Below are positions 53,138-62,130 of a stretch of DNA of 64,000 nt, piece by piece. The notes beneath the pieces were generated by a model, which saw nothing but the letters and a program-made list of their open reading frames with translations, had not been told where the DNA came from and did no database searches. Origin of the DNA: Nonomuraea rhodomycinica (GTDB taxonomy: Bacteria > Actinomycetota > Actinomycetes > Streptosporangiales > Streptosporangiaceae); NCBI RefSeq assembly GCF_013363995.1, contig NZ_JABWGO010000013.1:186001-250000 (forward strand), in the 5' to 3' direction. How positions within the stretch are numbered: the first letter of the stretch is position 1; each line of letters starts with the position of its first letter. The position numbers and the translations under genes are program-made.

Positions 53138-53734
53138 TTACGACTGGGGCCGGTAGCCGGTCTGCCGGAGGAGGGCGACCAGGTACGACTTGACCTCCCC
53201 CGCGGTCACCGTGTCCGGACAGGCCCCCAGGTGATGCAGGACGGCTCCCCCGAGGATCTGCTGGAGGGCGTCGAGGTCGGCGTCGGCGGGCAGCTCGCCG
53301 CGCTCGCGCGAGCGGGCCAGCGCGGCGCGCTCGGCCGCCGCCCGGCGCGCCCCGTGCGACTCGCGGTAGGCGCTCAGCAGCTCCGGATGGTCGTCCACGG
53401 CGGCATAGAGACGGCGGAGCATGCGGCGGTTGCGCGGCACGCTGAGGTAGCCGGCCCAGTCGTCCAGCATGGGGTCGATGCCCGGCCAGTCGATGGCGCC
53501 CGGGTCGTGGTCCTGGTGGACCGACTCGATGGCCTGGATGAGCAGCGCGGTCTTGCCCGGGAACCTGCGGTAGACGGTGGCGCGGGTCACCCCGGCGCGC
53601 TGGGCCACCTGCTCGATGCTCGTCTCGCTGGCGCCGCGCTCGATCAGCAGGTCGAGGGCGGCGGCGAGGACGGCCTCGTCCACCTGCCGGCTGCGGGGCC
53701 GCCCCGGCGGACGCGGCACGCGGATGGTGGACAC
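53138..53734 (-). CDS. TetR-family regulator
   Basis: A 198-residue TetR protein. The helix-turn-helix (SIEQVAQRAGVTRATVYRRF) is preceded by Pro/Arg-rich VPRPPGRPRSRQ. The ligand domain ends GGAVLHHLGACPDTVTAGEV. It lies 1 bp after the SDR gene, so both share a promoter, and it probably binds the palindrome at 54574-54594 between the SDR and rph genes. Confidence 0.9.
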   Translation of the reverse strand: MSTIRVPRPPGRPRSRQVDEAVLAAALDLLIERGASETSIEQVAQRAGVTRATVYRRFPGKTALLIQAIESVHQDHDPGAIDWPGIDPMLDDWAGYLSVPRNRRMLRRLYAAVDDHPELLSAYRESHGARRAAAERAALARSRERGELPADADLDALQQILGGAVLHHLGACPDTVTAGEVKSYLVALLRQTGYRPQS

Positions 53735-53735
53735 G

Positions 53736-54551
53736 TCACCCGATCCTAGTCACCATGCGGTCGAACAGCCGGTCCGGCGTGAGCCCGGCGAAGGCGAGGA
53801 GCGGCCGGGCCAGGTGCCCCGTCGGGTAGCGCAGCCGGGGCCGCGGCGCCTCCACCGCCTTGCGGATGGTCCGGGCCACCACCGCCGGGTCGGACATCCT
53901 GACCGCGGCCAGCCCCTCGCTCCTGCGGGCCATGGCCTCGGCCGGCCCCCGGTAGGCGCCGCTTCCGGAGAAGGCGCGCAGCTCGCGCGCCGCCTCCCGC
54001 TCGAACTCCGTCCTGACCAGGCCCGGCTCGACCACGACGACCTTGATGCCGAACGGCCGGACCTCCTGGCGCAGCGCGTCGGAGAACGCCTCCAGGGCGT
54101 GCTTCGAGGCGTGGTACCAGGCGACCATCGGCAGCGCGAACCGGCCGGCGACCGACGAGACGTTGACGATCCGGCCCGAGCGCCGCTCGCGCATGCCCGG
54201 CAGGACGAGCTGGGTGAGCCGGGCCGCCCCGAACAGGTTGACCTCGAACAGCCGCCGGGCCCGCTCGACCGGGACGTCCTCGATCGCGCCGTGCAGCCCG
54301 GCGCCGGCGTTGTTGACCAGGACGTCGACGCGGCCCCGTTCGTCGAGGACCGTGCGCACGGCGCGCTCAGCGTCGGCCTCGCTCGTCACGTCCGCCTCCA
54401 GGACGTGCCCGCCGGCGGCGCGGAGGGCCGCCATCCGCTCCACGCGGCGCGCGGCGCCGTAGACGACGTGGCCGGCGCGCAGCAGCTCCAGCGCGGTCGC
54501 GTGGCCGATGCCCGACGACGCGCCCGTGACGAGGCAGATCTTGGCCGCCAT
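53736..54551 (-). CDS. short-chain dehydrogenase/reductase
   Basis: A 271-residue classical SDR. It has nucleotide motif TGASSGIGHATALELL, NNAGAG, catalytic Ser in VSSVAGRFALP and YHASK (Tyr/Lys), and PGLVRTEFER. An Arg pair after the second strand (AARRVERM) favours NADP(H). GGAGG lies 5 nt before the ATG. It is divergent from the rifampin phosphotransferase and co-transcribed with the TetR gene. Confidence 0.92.
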   Translation of the reverse strand: MAAKICLVTGASSGIGHATALELLRAGHVVYGAARRVERMAALRAAGGHVLEADVTSEADAERAVRTVLDERGRVDVLVNNAGAGLHGAIEDVPVERARRLFEVNLFGAARLTQLVLPGMRERRSGRIVNVSSVAGRFALPMVAWYHASKHALEAFSDALRQEVRPFGIKVVVVEPGLVRTEFEREAARELRAFSGSGAYRGPAEAMARRSEGLAAVRMSDPAVVARTIRKAVEAPRPRLRYPTGHLARPLLAFAGLTPDRLFDRMVTRIG

Positions 54552-54564
54552 GGAAACCTCCAGC

Positions 54565-54594
54565 TTGAGTTCGAATACAGAGGTGTACTGTATT
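54565..54594. promoter_or_regulatory. rph promoter with TetR-type operator
   Basis: TTGAGT (54565-54570) and TGTATT (54589-54594) form an 18-nt-spaced promoter toward rph. AATACAG (54574-54580) and CTGTATT (54588-54594) are a perfect inverted repeat with 7-nt spacer that covers the spacer and -10 box, so binding would block it. No 19-bp rifamycin-associated element is present. Confidence 0.6.
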
Positions 54595-54621
54595 TTAATC
54601 CAGCTAGAGAGGGGATCTGCC

Positions 54622-57285
54622 ATGAGTACCTATGTGCTCGGTTTCCACGAGATCGACCGGACCGCACTCCCCCGGGTCGGCGGCAAGGGGGCGAACCTCG
54701 GCGAGCTGTCCTCGATCGAGGGCGTCCGCGTACCCGGCGGGTTCTGCGTCACCACCGAGGCGTACCGGACGGTGGTGGAGCGCGACCCGGCCGTCGGCGG
54801 CCTGATCGACGACCTCGCCGGGCTGCGGGCCGACGACCGCGCCGGCGTCGCGCGGGCCGCCGGGCGCCTGCGCGACGCCATCGAGGCCCTGCCCGTGCCG
54901 GAGGAGATCGAGAAGGACATCACCCGCCGCCTCGCGGACCTCGCCGCCGAGACCGGGAGCGCCGGCGAGGTGGCCTGCGCCGTGCGCTCCAGCGCCACCG
55001 CCGAGGACCTGCCGTCCAGCTCGTTCGCCGGCCAGCAGGACACCTACCTCAACGTGCGCGGCGAGCGGGCCGTCGTGGACGCCGTCCGGAGCTGCTGGGC
55101 CTCGCTGTTCACCGACCGGGCCGTCGCCTACCGCGTCCGGAACGGCTTCGACCACCGGGCGGTGCGGGCCGCGGTCGTCGTGCAGCGCATGGTCTTCCCC
55201 GACGCGGCGGGCATCATGTTCACCGCCGACCCGGTCAGCTCCAACCGCCGGGTGGTCTCCATCGACGCCGGCTTCGGCCTCGGCGAGGCGTTCGTCTCCG
55301 GGCTCGTGGACGCCGACAACTACCGGGTGCGCGACGGCCGGATCACCGGCAGGCGCGTCGCCACCCAGACCGTCGAGCTGCGCGCCTCGGCCGACGGCGG
55401 CACCGAGGAGCGGCCCGTGGAGGAGGCCCGCCGCCACGCCCAGACGCTGGACGACGCGCAGATCCTGCGGCTCGAACGCCTCGGCAGGCGGATCGAGGCG
55501 CACTTCGGCCGCCCCCAGGACATCGAGTGGGCGCTGTCGGACGGTGAGTTCCACGTGCTCCAGAGCCGCCCCGTCACCACGCTCTACCCGGTGCCCGAGG
55601 CCGACGACGACCGCAACCACGTCTACATCTCCTACGGGCACCGGCAGATGATGACCGACGCGTTCGCGCCGCTCGGCCTGTCGATGTTCGAGCTGTTCCA
55701 CCGCCGGCTCGGCCGCACCGCCGGGACCGTGGCCGGCAACCGCTTCTACAAGGACCTGTCGCACGAGCTGGCGTCCCCGCTCACGCGCGCCGCCACGCTC
55801 AAGAGCGTGGCCCAGGCGGACGTGCTGATGGTCGCCGCCCTGCGCGCCGTGCTGGCCAGGAAGGACTTCGCCAGGAACCTGGCCAGGGGAAGGACCTCGC
55901 TGACGGACGTCGGCCCGGGCGGCCCGCTGCCCCTGATCCGGCAGTACCTCAAGCTGTCCCGCGAGGACGACCCCCGCGTCGTCCCCGACCTGATCGCCAG
56001 GGCCGAGGCGACGGTCGAGGAGCTGCGCCGCGGCCTGGCCGGCGCGTCGGGCGACGCGCTGTTCGCGGCCATCGAGAAGGACCACGACGTCGTCGCCGAG
56101 CTCACGTTCGACCCACGCAGCGTGGCGGCGGCGCTCATCGGCATCCAGTCCGTGAACTGGGTCAACAAGCGCATGGCGCGGTGGCTGGGCGTCCGGAACG
56201 CGGCCGACGCCCTCTCGCAGTCCGCCGACCACAACGTGGTGGCCGCGATGGGCCTGGACCTGCTGGCGGTCTCCGACGTCGTCCGCGAGCACCCGGCCGT
56301 GGTCGCGTACCTGGAGACGGCCGGACGCGACACGTTCTTCGCCGGGCTGGCCGGGGTCGAGGGCGGGGAGGCGGTCAGCCGCTCCCTGGAGGACTACCTG
56401 CGCGCGTACGGCATGCACGGCCAGGGCGGCATCGACATCACCCGGACGCGGTGGAGCGAGGACCCCACGCTGCTCGTCCCGCTCATCCTGGCCAACGTCC
56501 GCGCTCTCGCCCCCGGCGAGCGCGAGCGCAGGGCGGAGCGGGGCCGCGCCGAGGCCGAGCGCACGATGAACGACCTGCTGGAGCGGCTCAGGAAGCTGCC
56601 CGGAGGCGCCCGCAAGGCGAGGCGGGCGGCCCACCGGATGAGCCTCGTCCGGCACTTCATCGGCTACCGCGAGTACTCCAAGCACGCCCTGCTCCAGCGC
56701 TACGAGCTGTACAAGCGGGCGATCCTCGCCGAGGCCGGGCGGCTGGCCCTGCAGGGCGTGATCGACAAGCCCGAGGACGTGTACTTCCTGACCTTCGAGG
56801 AGCTGCGGCAGGCCGTCGCCACGGGGCGGCTGGAGCGCGCGGTCATCGCCGAGCGGCGCCAGGCGTACGAGACGTACCGCAAGCTGACACCGCCCCGCGT
56901 CATCACCTCCGAGGGCGAGATGATCGACGGCGCGTACGACGCCGGGAGGCTGCCCGAGGGCGCGCTGGCCGGCGTCGCCGTGTCGTCCGGTGTCGTCGAG
57001 GGCCGGGCCCGGGTCGTGCTGGACATGGCGCGGGCCGAGGTCGAGGAGGGCGACATCCTCGTCACGGTCTTCACCGACCCGAGCTGGTCGCCGCTGTTCG
57101 TGTCGGTGAAGGGGGTGGTCATGGAGGTCGGCGGGGTGATGACGCACGGCGCCGTGGTCGCCCGGGAGTACGGCCTGCCGTCCGTCGTGGGCGTCGAGGG
57201 CGCGACGCGGCGCATCCGCGACGGGCAGCGCATCCGCGTCAACGGCTCCGAGGGATATGTGGAGCTGTTGCCTGAGGAGGCGTGA
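54622..57285 (+). CDS. rph: rifampin phosphotransferase RPH
   Basis: An 887-residue three-domain enzyme. The N-terminal ATP-grasp domain (about 1-315: VGGKGANLGELSSIEGVRVP, RSSATAEDLPSSSFAGQQDT, FTADPVSSNRRVVSID, PQDIEWALSDGEFHVLQSRP) is followed by the rifampin-binding domain (about 330-770: YGHRQMMTDAFAPLGLSMFE, MHGQGGIDITRTRWSEDP). The swivelling His domain has EVGGVMTHGAVVAREYGLPS, phospho-His about 842. This order and the sequence pattern match RPH of Listeria and actinomycetes rather than PEP synthase. It inactivates rifamycins by phosphorylating the C21 hydroxyl with the beta-phosphate of ATP. GAGAGGGG precedes the ATG. Confidence 0.92.
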   Translation: MSTYVLGFHEIDRTALPRVGGKGANLGELSSIEGVRVPGGFCVTTEAYRTVVERDPAVGGLIDDLAGLRADDRAGVARAAGRLRDAIEALPVPEEIEKDITRRLADLAAETGSAGEVACAVRSSATAEDLPSSSFAGQQDTYLNVRGERAVVDAVRSCWASLFTDRAVAYRVRNGFDHRAVRAAVVVQRMVFPDAAGIMFTADPVSSNRRVVSIDAGFGLGEAFVSGLVDADNYRVRDGRITGRRVATQTVELRASADGGTEERPVEEARRHAQTLDDAQILRLERLGRRIEAHFGRPQDIEWALSDGEFHVLQSRPVTTLYPVPEADDDRNHVYISYGHRQMMTDAFAPLGLSMFELFHRRLGRTAGTVAGNRFYKDLSHELASPLTRAATLKSVAQADVLMVAALRAVLARKDFARNLARGRTSLTDVGPGGPLPLIRQYLKLSREDDPRVVPDLIARAEATVEELRRGLAGASGDALFAAIEKDHDVVAELTFDPRSVAAALIGIQSVNWVNKRMARWLGVRNAADALSQSADHNVVAAMGLDLLAVSDVVREHPAVVAYLETAGRDTFFAGLAGVEGGEAVSRSLEDYLRAYGMHGQGGIDITRTRWSEDPTLLVPLILANVRALAPGERERRAERGRAEAERTMNDLLERLRKLPGGARKARRAAHRMSLVRHFIGYREYSKHALLQRYELYKRAILAEAGRLALQGVIDKPEDVYFLTFEELRQAVATGRLERAVIAERRQAYETYRKLTPPRVITSEGEMIDGAYDAGRLPEGALAGVAVSSGVVEGRARVVLDMARAEVEEGDILVTVFTDPSWSPLFVSVKGVVMEVGGVMTHGAVVAREYGLPSVVGVEGATRRIRDGQRIRVNGSEGYVELLPEEA

Positions 57286-57304
57286 GGCGGGCAGGGTGGA
57301 GCGC

Positions 57305-58252
57305 GTGAGCAGCGATGAGACGCGTGACGGGGTGCCGCTGACCAACCTGGACCAGCCGTTGTTCGACGGGTCCGGCAGCACGAAGCGGCACCTGGTCGAC
57401 TACCTCGACGCCGTGAGCGAGCGCATCCTGCCCGTCCTGCGCGAGCGCCCGCTGTCGGTCGTGCGGGTCCGCCCGGGGCAGCCGGCCTTCATGCAGAAGA
57501 ACGTGCCCAAGTACGCCCCGTCGTGGGTGCGCACGGTGTCCGTCTGGGCCGAGGCGTCGCGCCGGCAGGTGTCGTACGCGCTGTGCGACGACCGGCGCAC
57601 GCTGCTGTGGTTCGCCAACCAGCGGGCGGTCGAGTACCACCCGGCGCTCGGCCCCGCCGGCGGCGACCCCACCCACCTGGTACTCGACCTCGACCCGCCG
57701 GAGGGCGGCGCGTTCGGCCTGGCCGTGAAGGCGGCCCTGCTCGTCCGGCAGGCGCTCGCCGACGCGGGCCTGGCGGGCGCGGTCAAGACGAGCGGCGCCA
57801 AGGGGGCGCACGTGTTCGTGCCGGTGGAGACGGGCGTCCCGGTGGAGGACCTGGCGGCGGCGACCCGCGCCCTCGGCGCCCGCGCCGCCCGCCTCGACCC
57901 CGGCCTCGCCACGACGGCGTTCATCCGGGAGGACCGCGAGGGCAAGGTGTTCATCGACTCGACCCGGGCGGGCGGGGCGACGGTGGTGGCGGCCTACAGC
58001 CCGCGGGTCCGGCCGGGCGTGCCGGTGTCGTTCCCCGTGGCGTGGGACGACCTCGACGCGGTGAGCCCGGGCGACTTCACCGTGCACACCGTGCCGGCGC
58101 TGCTGGACGGCCGCGACCCGTGGGCGGAGCTGATGCCGCCGCCGCAGCGGCTGCCCGCCGGCCTGGTCGAGGAGGGGCACACGATCCCGGTGGCGCGGGT
58201 GCAGGCGATGCACGAGGGCAAGCGCCGGGCCCGCGCCCGCCGCGGCGAGTGA
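57305..58252 (+). CDS. stand-alone LigD-type primase-polymerase domain
   Basis: A 315-residue archaeo-eukaryotic primase-fold polymerase, equal to the PolDom of LigD without ligase or nuclease parts. It has LTNLDQPLFDGSGSTKRHLV, FMQKNVPKYAPSWVRT, catalytic Asp pair LVLDLDPPEG (Asp128, Asp130), SGAKGAHVFVP (163-173) and third Asp in FIDSTRAGGATVVAAYSPR. It can fill gaps or add ribonucleotides in repair. GGTGGAG precedes the GTG at 57305; GTG at 57296 is an alternative. It follows rph by 19 bp and is probably co-transcribed. No ku gene is in the window. Confidence 0.92.
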   Translation: MSSDETRDGVPLTNLDQPLFDGSGSTKRHLVDYLDAVSERILPVLRERPLSVVRVRPGQPAFMQKNVPKYAPSWVRTVSVWAEASRRQVSYALCDDRRTLLWFANQRAVEYHPALGPAGGDPTHLVLDLDPPEGGAFGLAVKAALLVRQALADAGLAGAVKTSGAKGAHVFVPVETGVPVEDLAAATRALGARAARLDPGLATTAFIREDREGKVFIDSTRAGGATVVAAYSPRVRPGVPVSFPVAWDDLDAVSPGDFTVHTVPALLDGRDPWAELMPPPQRLPAGLVEEGHTIPVARVQAMHEGKRRARARRGE

Positions 58253-58280
58253 CACTCCCGCGGCGGGCCGGACACCGTCG

Positions 58281-59420
58281 CTACTGGATCCGCTCGAACG
58301 GGGTCGGCGTCTGGCCGGTCCAGCGGTGGAGCTGGGCGACGCCGGTCTGCTTCGTCACGCCGCCCTCCGTGATCTTGCCGTCCTTGGCCAGGTAGAAGCG
58401 GCCGTCGTCGAGGGAGACCAGGCCGTACTGGCCGCCGGACTCCCAGCCCCGGATGCCGGTCGCGTCGTGGCGCAGGCCCTCGTCGAGCAGCGGCAGCAGG
58501 GCGCCGCGCTCCGGCTTCGGCTGTCCCTCGATCGGGCCCTCGACCGGGCGGGCCGAGCCGTCCACGACGAACAGCGAGTAGTTCGGGAACTGCGGCTTGA
58601 CGCCCTTGTAGACGGCCATCAGCCAGTGGCCCGAGCGCTTGTCGTACTCCAGGTTCTGCACGCCGTAGGTGGTGTTGCCGGTGCGGACGAAGTACTTGCC
58701 GGCCGCCTCGTCCGGGCCGGCCGTGTGCGGCTGCGACTGGGTGAGCGGGCGCTCGTACCGGCGCCAGTCGCGGATGTCGTACTGCAGCAGCACCTGGTGG
58801 TCGTTGTCGGTGCGCGTGGTGTTGGAGTAGACGCCGTAGGCGACGGTCAGCTTCTGCTGGCCGCCGCGCCGGCCGAACTCGGGGCCGAAGGCGACGCCGT
58901 CGATGCCGCTGCAGCCGTAGCGGTGGTCGGGGGTGTTGGCGACGTTGCCGTCGAAGACGCCGTCGCCGTTCATGTCGGCGGCGTAGTCGTCCACGACGTC
59001 CTTGAGGTAGACGGCGGTCACCACGTCGGACCCCTCGGCGTTCATGTCCAGGCTGGTGATCCGGTCGACGTCGAAGATGGCGATGTAGAACGCCTTCGCG
59101 TCCTTGTACTCCAGGGAGCCGTAGACGCGGCCGTCCTTCTCGTTGAAGTCGAGGTCGCCCAGGTGGCCGGTGAACCCGGTGACCGAGCCGACCGGGTTGC
59201 CCTGCAGATCGGTCTTGACGAGGAGGTTGGTGAAGGAGAAGTACATGTACCCCTTCTTCCGGTCCAGGGCCATGCCCTGCACGTGGCCCGACGGCCAGGC
59301 GCCGCCGTTCACCTCCGCCGGGAACCGCGCCGGTCCGGCCTCCGCCGGCGCCGCCAGGGCGGGGCCGGAGCCGAGGGCGGTGGTGAGGGCTGCCGTGAGC
59401 AGTACGTGTGCGACCCGCAT
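58281..59420 (-). CDS. secreted hypothetical propeller-like protein
   Basis: A 379-residue exported protein with signal peptide MRVAHVLLTAALTTALGSGP ending ALA. The mature part is beta-rich with repeated strand-turn units (VQGMALDRKKGYMYFSFTNL, DLDFNEKDGRVYGSLEYKDA, GDGVFDGNVANTPDH) that suggest a beta-propeller with Asp-rich Ca-binding-type loops (DMNGDGVFDG). No catalytic motif recognised. GGAAG precedes the ATG. An in-frame start at 59492 is unlikely, as it lies before the signal peptide. Confidence 0.8.
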   Translation of the reverse strand: MRVAHVLLTAALTTALGSGPALAAPAEAGPARFPAEVNGGAWPSGHVQGMALDRKKGYMYFSFTNLLVKTDLQGNPVGSVTGFTGHLGDLDFNEKDGRVYGSLEYKDAKAFYIAIFDVDRITSLDMNAEGSDVVTAVYLKDVVDDYAADMNGDGVFDGNVANTPDHRYGCSGIDGVAFGPEFGRRGGQQKLTVAYGVYSNTTRTDNDHQVLLQYDIRDWRRYERPLTQSQPHTAGPDEAAGKYFVRTGNTTYGVQNLEYDKRSGHWLMAVYKGVKPQFPNYSLFVVDGSARPVEGPIEGQPKPERGALLPLLDEGLRHDATGIRGWESGGQYGLVSLDDGRFYLAKDGKITEGGVTKQTGVAQLHRWTGQTPTPFERIQ

Positions 59421-59588
59421 GTTCTTCCGTGTGCCTTCCGAGGGGGAAAAGTACTCCGGAAGATCCTTACAGAGGTCGTTCGGCGCGTCCATGGACGGAA
59501 GTCAAACGCCACGCGACGCGCGCCGGAACGATTCGGCGTCCCGCGAACTCCAGGGTGTCGGGCAGGTCGCGCGGTCACGGCGGGCGTC

Positions 59589-60362
59589 CTAGGGCCTGGG
59601 GATGCGGATGCCGGCGGCGCGGAGCTCGGCCTCGAAGAGCTCGGCCAGCCGCGCCGCGGCCGGTGTCCGCTCTCCGCCGTGGTGGGCGATCAGCATGTAC
59701 CGGGTCCCGGCCTCGGTGCGGGCCTGCAGGCCGGTCACCGTCTTCAGCAGCGCGGGGTTGGCGAGGTAGTGGCCGGCCGCCGTGGCCGCGAGCTCGGCGA
59801 TGCGGGGGTCGTCCGGCTCCCAGGCCGCGGCTTCGGCCGCGCGCCTGCCCAAGGCGACGAGCCCGGGATCGTCGAGGGCGTGCTCGAAATGGGTGAGGTA
59901 GTCGTCGAAGCCCTCCGGGACCAGGGCCCTGGCCAGCACCCAGCCCTCCCTGGTGGCCGCTGTCTCGTCCGCGGCGAAGCCGAGACCGGCCATCCGCTCC
60001 AGCAGCGCCACAGCCCGGTCCGGCAGCAGGGCCCGGTCGCCGTCGGCGAGCCGATGCAGCGTGTCACGCCGCGCGGTCAACTCCTCGATCTGTTGGGTGA
60101 GGTGCCGCTCGACGTCGGCGAGCGCGGCGGTGAACAGCGCGGCATCGGCGTCGAGCAGGGGCCCGATCTCGGCCAGCGGCACTCCGGCGGCGGCCAGCGT
60201 CCGGGCCTGCACCAGCCGCAACAGATCGGCCGATCCGTACCTCCGGTAGCCGGAGCTGTCGCGTTCCGGCTCCCGCACCAGCCCGAGCTTGTGGTAGTGC
60301 CGCACCGTCTTCACCGTGACGCCGACGAACGCCGCCGCCTGCCCGATCGTGACTCCGTTCAT
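59589..60362 (-). CDS. MerR-family regulator, TipA/TipAL-like
   Basis: A 257-residue regulator. MerR DNA-binding part MNGVTIGQAAAFVGVTVKTV then RHYHKLGLVREPERDSSGYR, a coiled-coil (LTQQIEELTARRDTLHRL), and a long C-terminal helical domain (DETAATREGWVLARALVPEG; ANPALLKTVTGLQARTEAGT) similar in size to the TipAS antibiotic-recognition domain. Its ATG overlaps the stop of the beta-lactamase-family gene (ATGA). It most likely activates the shared promoter at 61983-62013. Confidence 0.88.
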   Translation of the reverse strand: MNGVTIGQAAAFVGVTVKTVRHYHKLGLVREPERDSSGYRRYGSADLLRLVQARTLAAAGVPLAEIGPLLDADAALFTAALADVERHLTQQIEELTARRDTLHRLADGDRALLPDRAVALLERMAGLGFAADETAATREGWVLARALVPEGFDDYLTHFEHALDDPGLVALGRRAAEAAAWEPDDPRIAELAATAAGHYLANPALLKTVTGLQARTEAGTRYMLIAHHGGERTPAAARLAELFEAELRAAGIRIPRP

Positions 60363-61927
60363 CCGCACGATCCTGCCGTGTGCCCGGCCTGCCCGGCGCG
60401 GAACACCTCGTCGACGAGCCTCTGCTGGGCGCTCAGGAATGCCGGCGCGATGGACAGGCCGGCGTCGTCCACGCAGTTCAGCGCGGCGGTCAGGGTCTTG
60501 CGGCCGTCGGGCGTGCTGTACATCAGCGCCGCGTGGCCCACGGCGGCGCCGTTGTGGGAGATGAGGGTGCCGCCGTCCGTGTTCACCACGAAGACCCCCA
60601 GGCCGTAGTCCATGTTCGGGATGCCGGTCGGGTGCGGGGCGCACATCTCGGCCAGCAGCGAGGCCGGCAGGAGCCTGCCGCCCAGCAGCGCGGAGATGAA
60701 CGTGTGGAGGTCCCGGGTGGTGGAGATCATGTCGCCGCCGGTGGAGATCCAGGAGGGGTTCTGGCGGGTGATGTCGGTCGTCGTCGGCCGGCCGTCCTCC
60801 TCGGAGCGGTAGTAGGCGTGGGCGTGCGGCGCGGGGATCTCCGGCGAGGCGTCCGGCACCACCGTGCCCGACAGCCCGAGCGGCCCCAGGATCAGCCGCC
60901 GCACCTCCTCGGCGAGCGAGCGGCCGGTGACCTTCTCGATCACCAGCCTGGCGAGCACGTAGTTGGTGTTGGAGTAGCTCCAGCTCGTCCCCGGCTCGAA
61001 CCGCGCCGGCCTGGACAACGCCAGCTCCACCAGCTCCCGCGGCCGGTAGGTCGTGAACCGGTTGTCCAGCCACTCCTTGCCCGTGGTGCCGTAGGGGATG
61101 GGGATCCCCGGCGCGACCGTCCCGTCGCCGTCGACCTCGCCGGTGAAGTTGAACACGCCGCTGGTGTGCTGCAGCAGCATGCGCACCGTGATCCGCTCGT
61201 CCAGCCCGAACTCGGGCAGGTAGTTCGCCACCGGGACGTCCAGCCCGATCCTGCCCTCGGCCACCAGTTGGAGCGCCAGGGTCGCGGTGAAGGTCTTGGT
61301 GGCGCTGCCGATCCGGACGTGCCCGTTCGTCGGCGGCTTCCCGGTCCCGCCCAGCTCGGCCGCCCCGGCGCTGCCGGCCCACTCGCCCCGCTCGTCGTGC
61401 ACGCGCAGCGACACCCCGAGGAAGCCGGACTCGACGATCTCCTCGATCGCCTTCTGCAGCTCCGGGCGATCCTGCCCGGCCGCGGCTCCCGGCGCGGTCG
61501 CGCCGTCCGCGCGGGCCGCGGCGGCGACGTCGAGCGCTTCGGAGATCTTGCGGGCCATCTCCGCCATGGTGGGGCTCGGCTCACCCTGACGGGGCTGGGC
61601 GGCCGCTTCGACGGCGACGAGGACGGCGCGGCGGAAGTTGTCCGCCTCGGCCGGATCCTGCTCCTTCAGCAGGCTCATGGCCGCCGTCAGGGCCGGCAGC
61701 ACCTGGTCGGCGAGTTCGGCGGTGGACTTGCCCCTCAGGGCGACGTCCTTCGTCCGCACCGCGAGCACATGCCCGACCGGGCCGGTCGCCGACGCCAAGG
61801 CGAGCGCGCCGCCGGTGGCGATCCGGTGCGGCTTGCCGGCGGCACCGGCGGCGGCCATCAGCGAGACCGCGCCGTACGCGGCGGTCCGCAGGGTGCTCTT
61901 GTCCTGGTCGGAGAGGGTGAGGGACAT
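60359..61927 (-). CDS. beta-lactamase/penicillin-binding-family protein with N-terminal domain fusion
   Basis: A 522-residue two-part protein. Residues 1-135 form an Ala-rich helical domain (TLRTAAYGAVSLMAAAGAAG, then GPVGHVLAVRTKDVALRGKS), in my memory usually a free-standing actinomycete protein. A linker (136-160) leads to a class-C-type serine hydrolase (about 160-522) with nucleophile Ser208-x-x-Lys211 (SATK), Tyr318-Ser-Asn320 (SYSNTNY) and LISHNG (HxG) triad box. There is no signal peptide, so it acts in the cytosol or the N-domain mediates membrane contact. Beta-lactam or ester hydrolysis is not proved. AAGGAG is 9 nt before the ATG. Confidence 0.87.
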   Translation of the reverse strand: MSLTLSDQDKSTLRTAAYGAVSLMAAAGAAGKPHRIATGGALALASATGPVGHVLAVRTKDVALRGKSTAELADQVLPALTAAMSLLKEQDPAEADNFRRAVLVAVEAAAQPRQGEPSPTMAEMARKISEALDVAAAARADGATAPGAAAGQDRPELQKAIEEIVESGFLGVSLRVHDERGEWAGSAGAAELGGTGKPPTNGHVRIGSATKTFTATLALQLVAEGRIGLDVPVANYLPEFGLDERITVRMLLQHTSGVFNFTGEVDGDGTVAPGIPIPYGTTGKEWLDNRFTTYRPRELVELALSRPARFEPGTSWSYSNTNYVLARLVIEKVTGRSLAEEVRRLILGPLGLSGTVVPDASPEIPAPHAHAYYRSEEDGRPTTTDITRQNPSWISTGGDMISTTRDLHTFISALLGGRLLPASLLAEMCAPHPTGIPNMDYGLGVFVVNTDGGTLISHNGAAVGHAALMYSTPDGRKTLTAALNCVDDAGLSIAPAFLSAQQRLVDEVFRAGQAGHTAGSCG

Positions 61928-61982
61928 GGTGGTCCGCTCCTTCGAGTCTCGGGTGTCCGGTCGGCGTCTCGCCGCTGCGAGG

Positions 61983-62013
61983 AGCTTGCACCCTGACCCG
62001 AGGTCAACCTCAA
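61983..62013 (-). promoter_or_regulatory. MerR-type promoter of the beta-lactamase/MerR operon
   Basis: On the reverse strand TTGAGG (62008-62013), a 19-nt spacer with the dyad GACC-TCG-GGTC, then -10 CAAGCT (61983-61988). The palindrome GAGGTCAACCTC (62000-62011) overlaps the -35. This is the classic long-spacer layout for MerR activation, matching the TipA-like gene in the same operon. Confidence 0.65.
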
Positions 62014-62130
62014 CGGTGATCTGGCTCACAGCGGACGCTCGTCGGCGGAGACTCGACACCGAGACGACGCGGGACTCGCGGGGGCCGGTGGGTGCCTGAC
62101 GGGCTCGCGACGGTTACCGTGGGTGATCGT

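Noticed and set aside
54622..57285. Phosphoenolpyruvate synthase/PPDK
   Set aside because: The ATP-grasp and His domains are shared with PEP synthase, but the central region and domain order match rifampin phosphotransferase and there is no C-terminal PEP/pyruvate TIM barrel.
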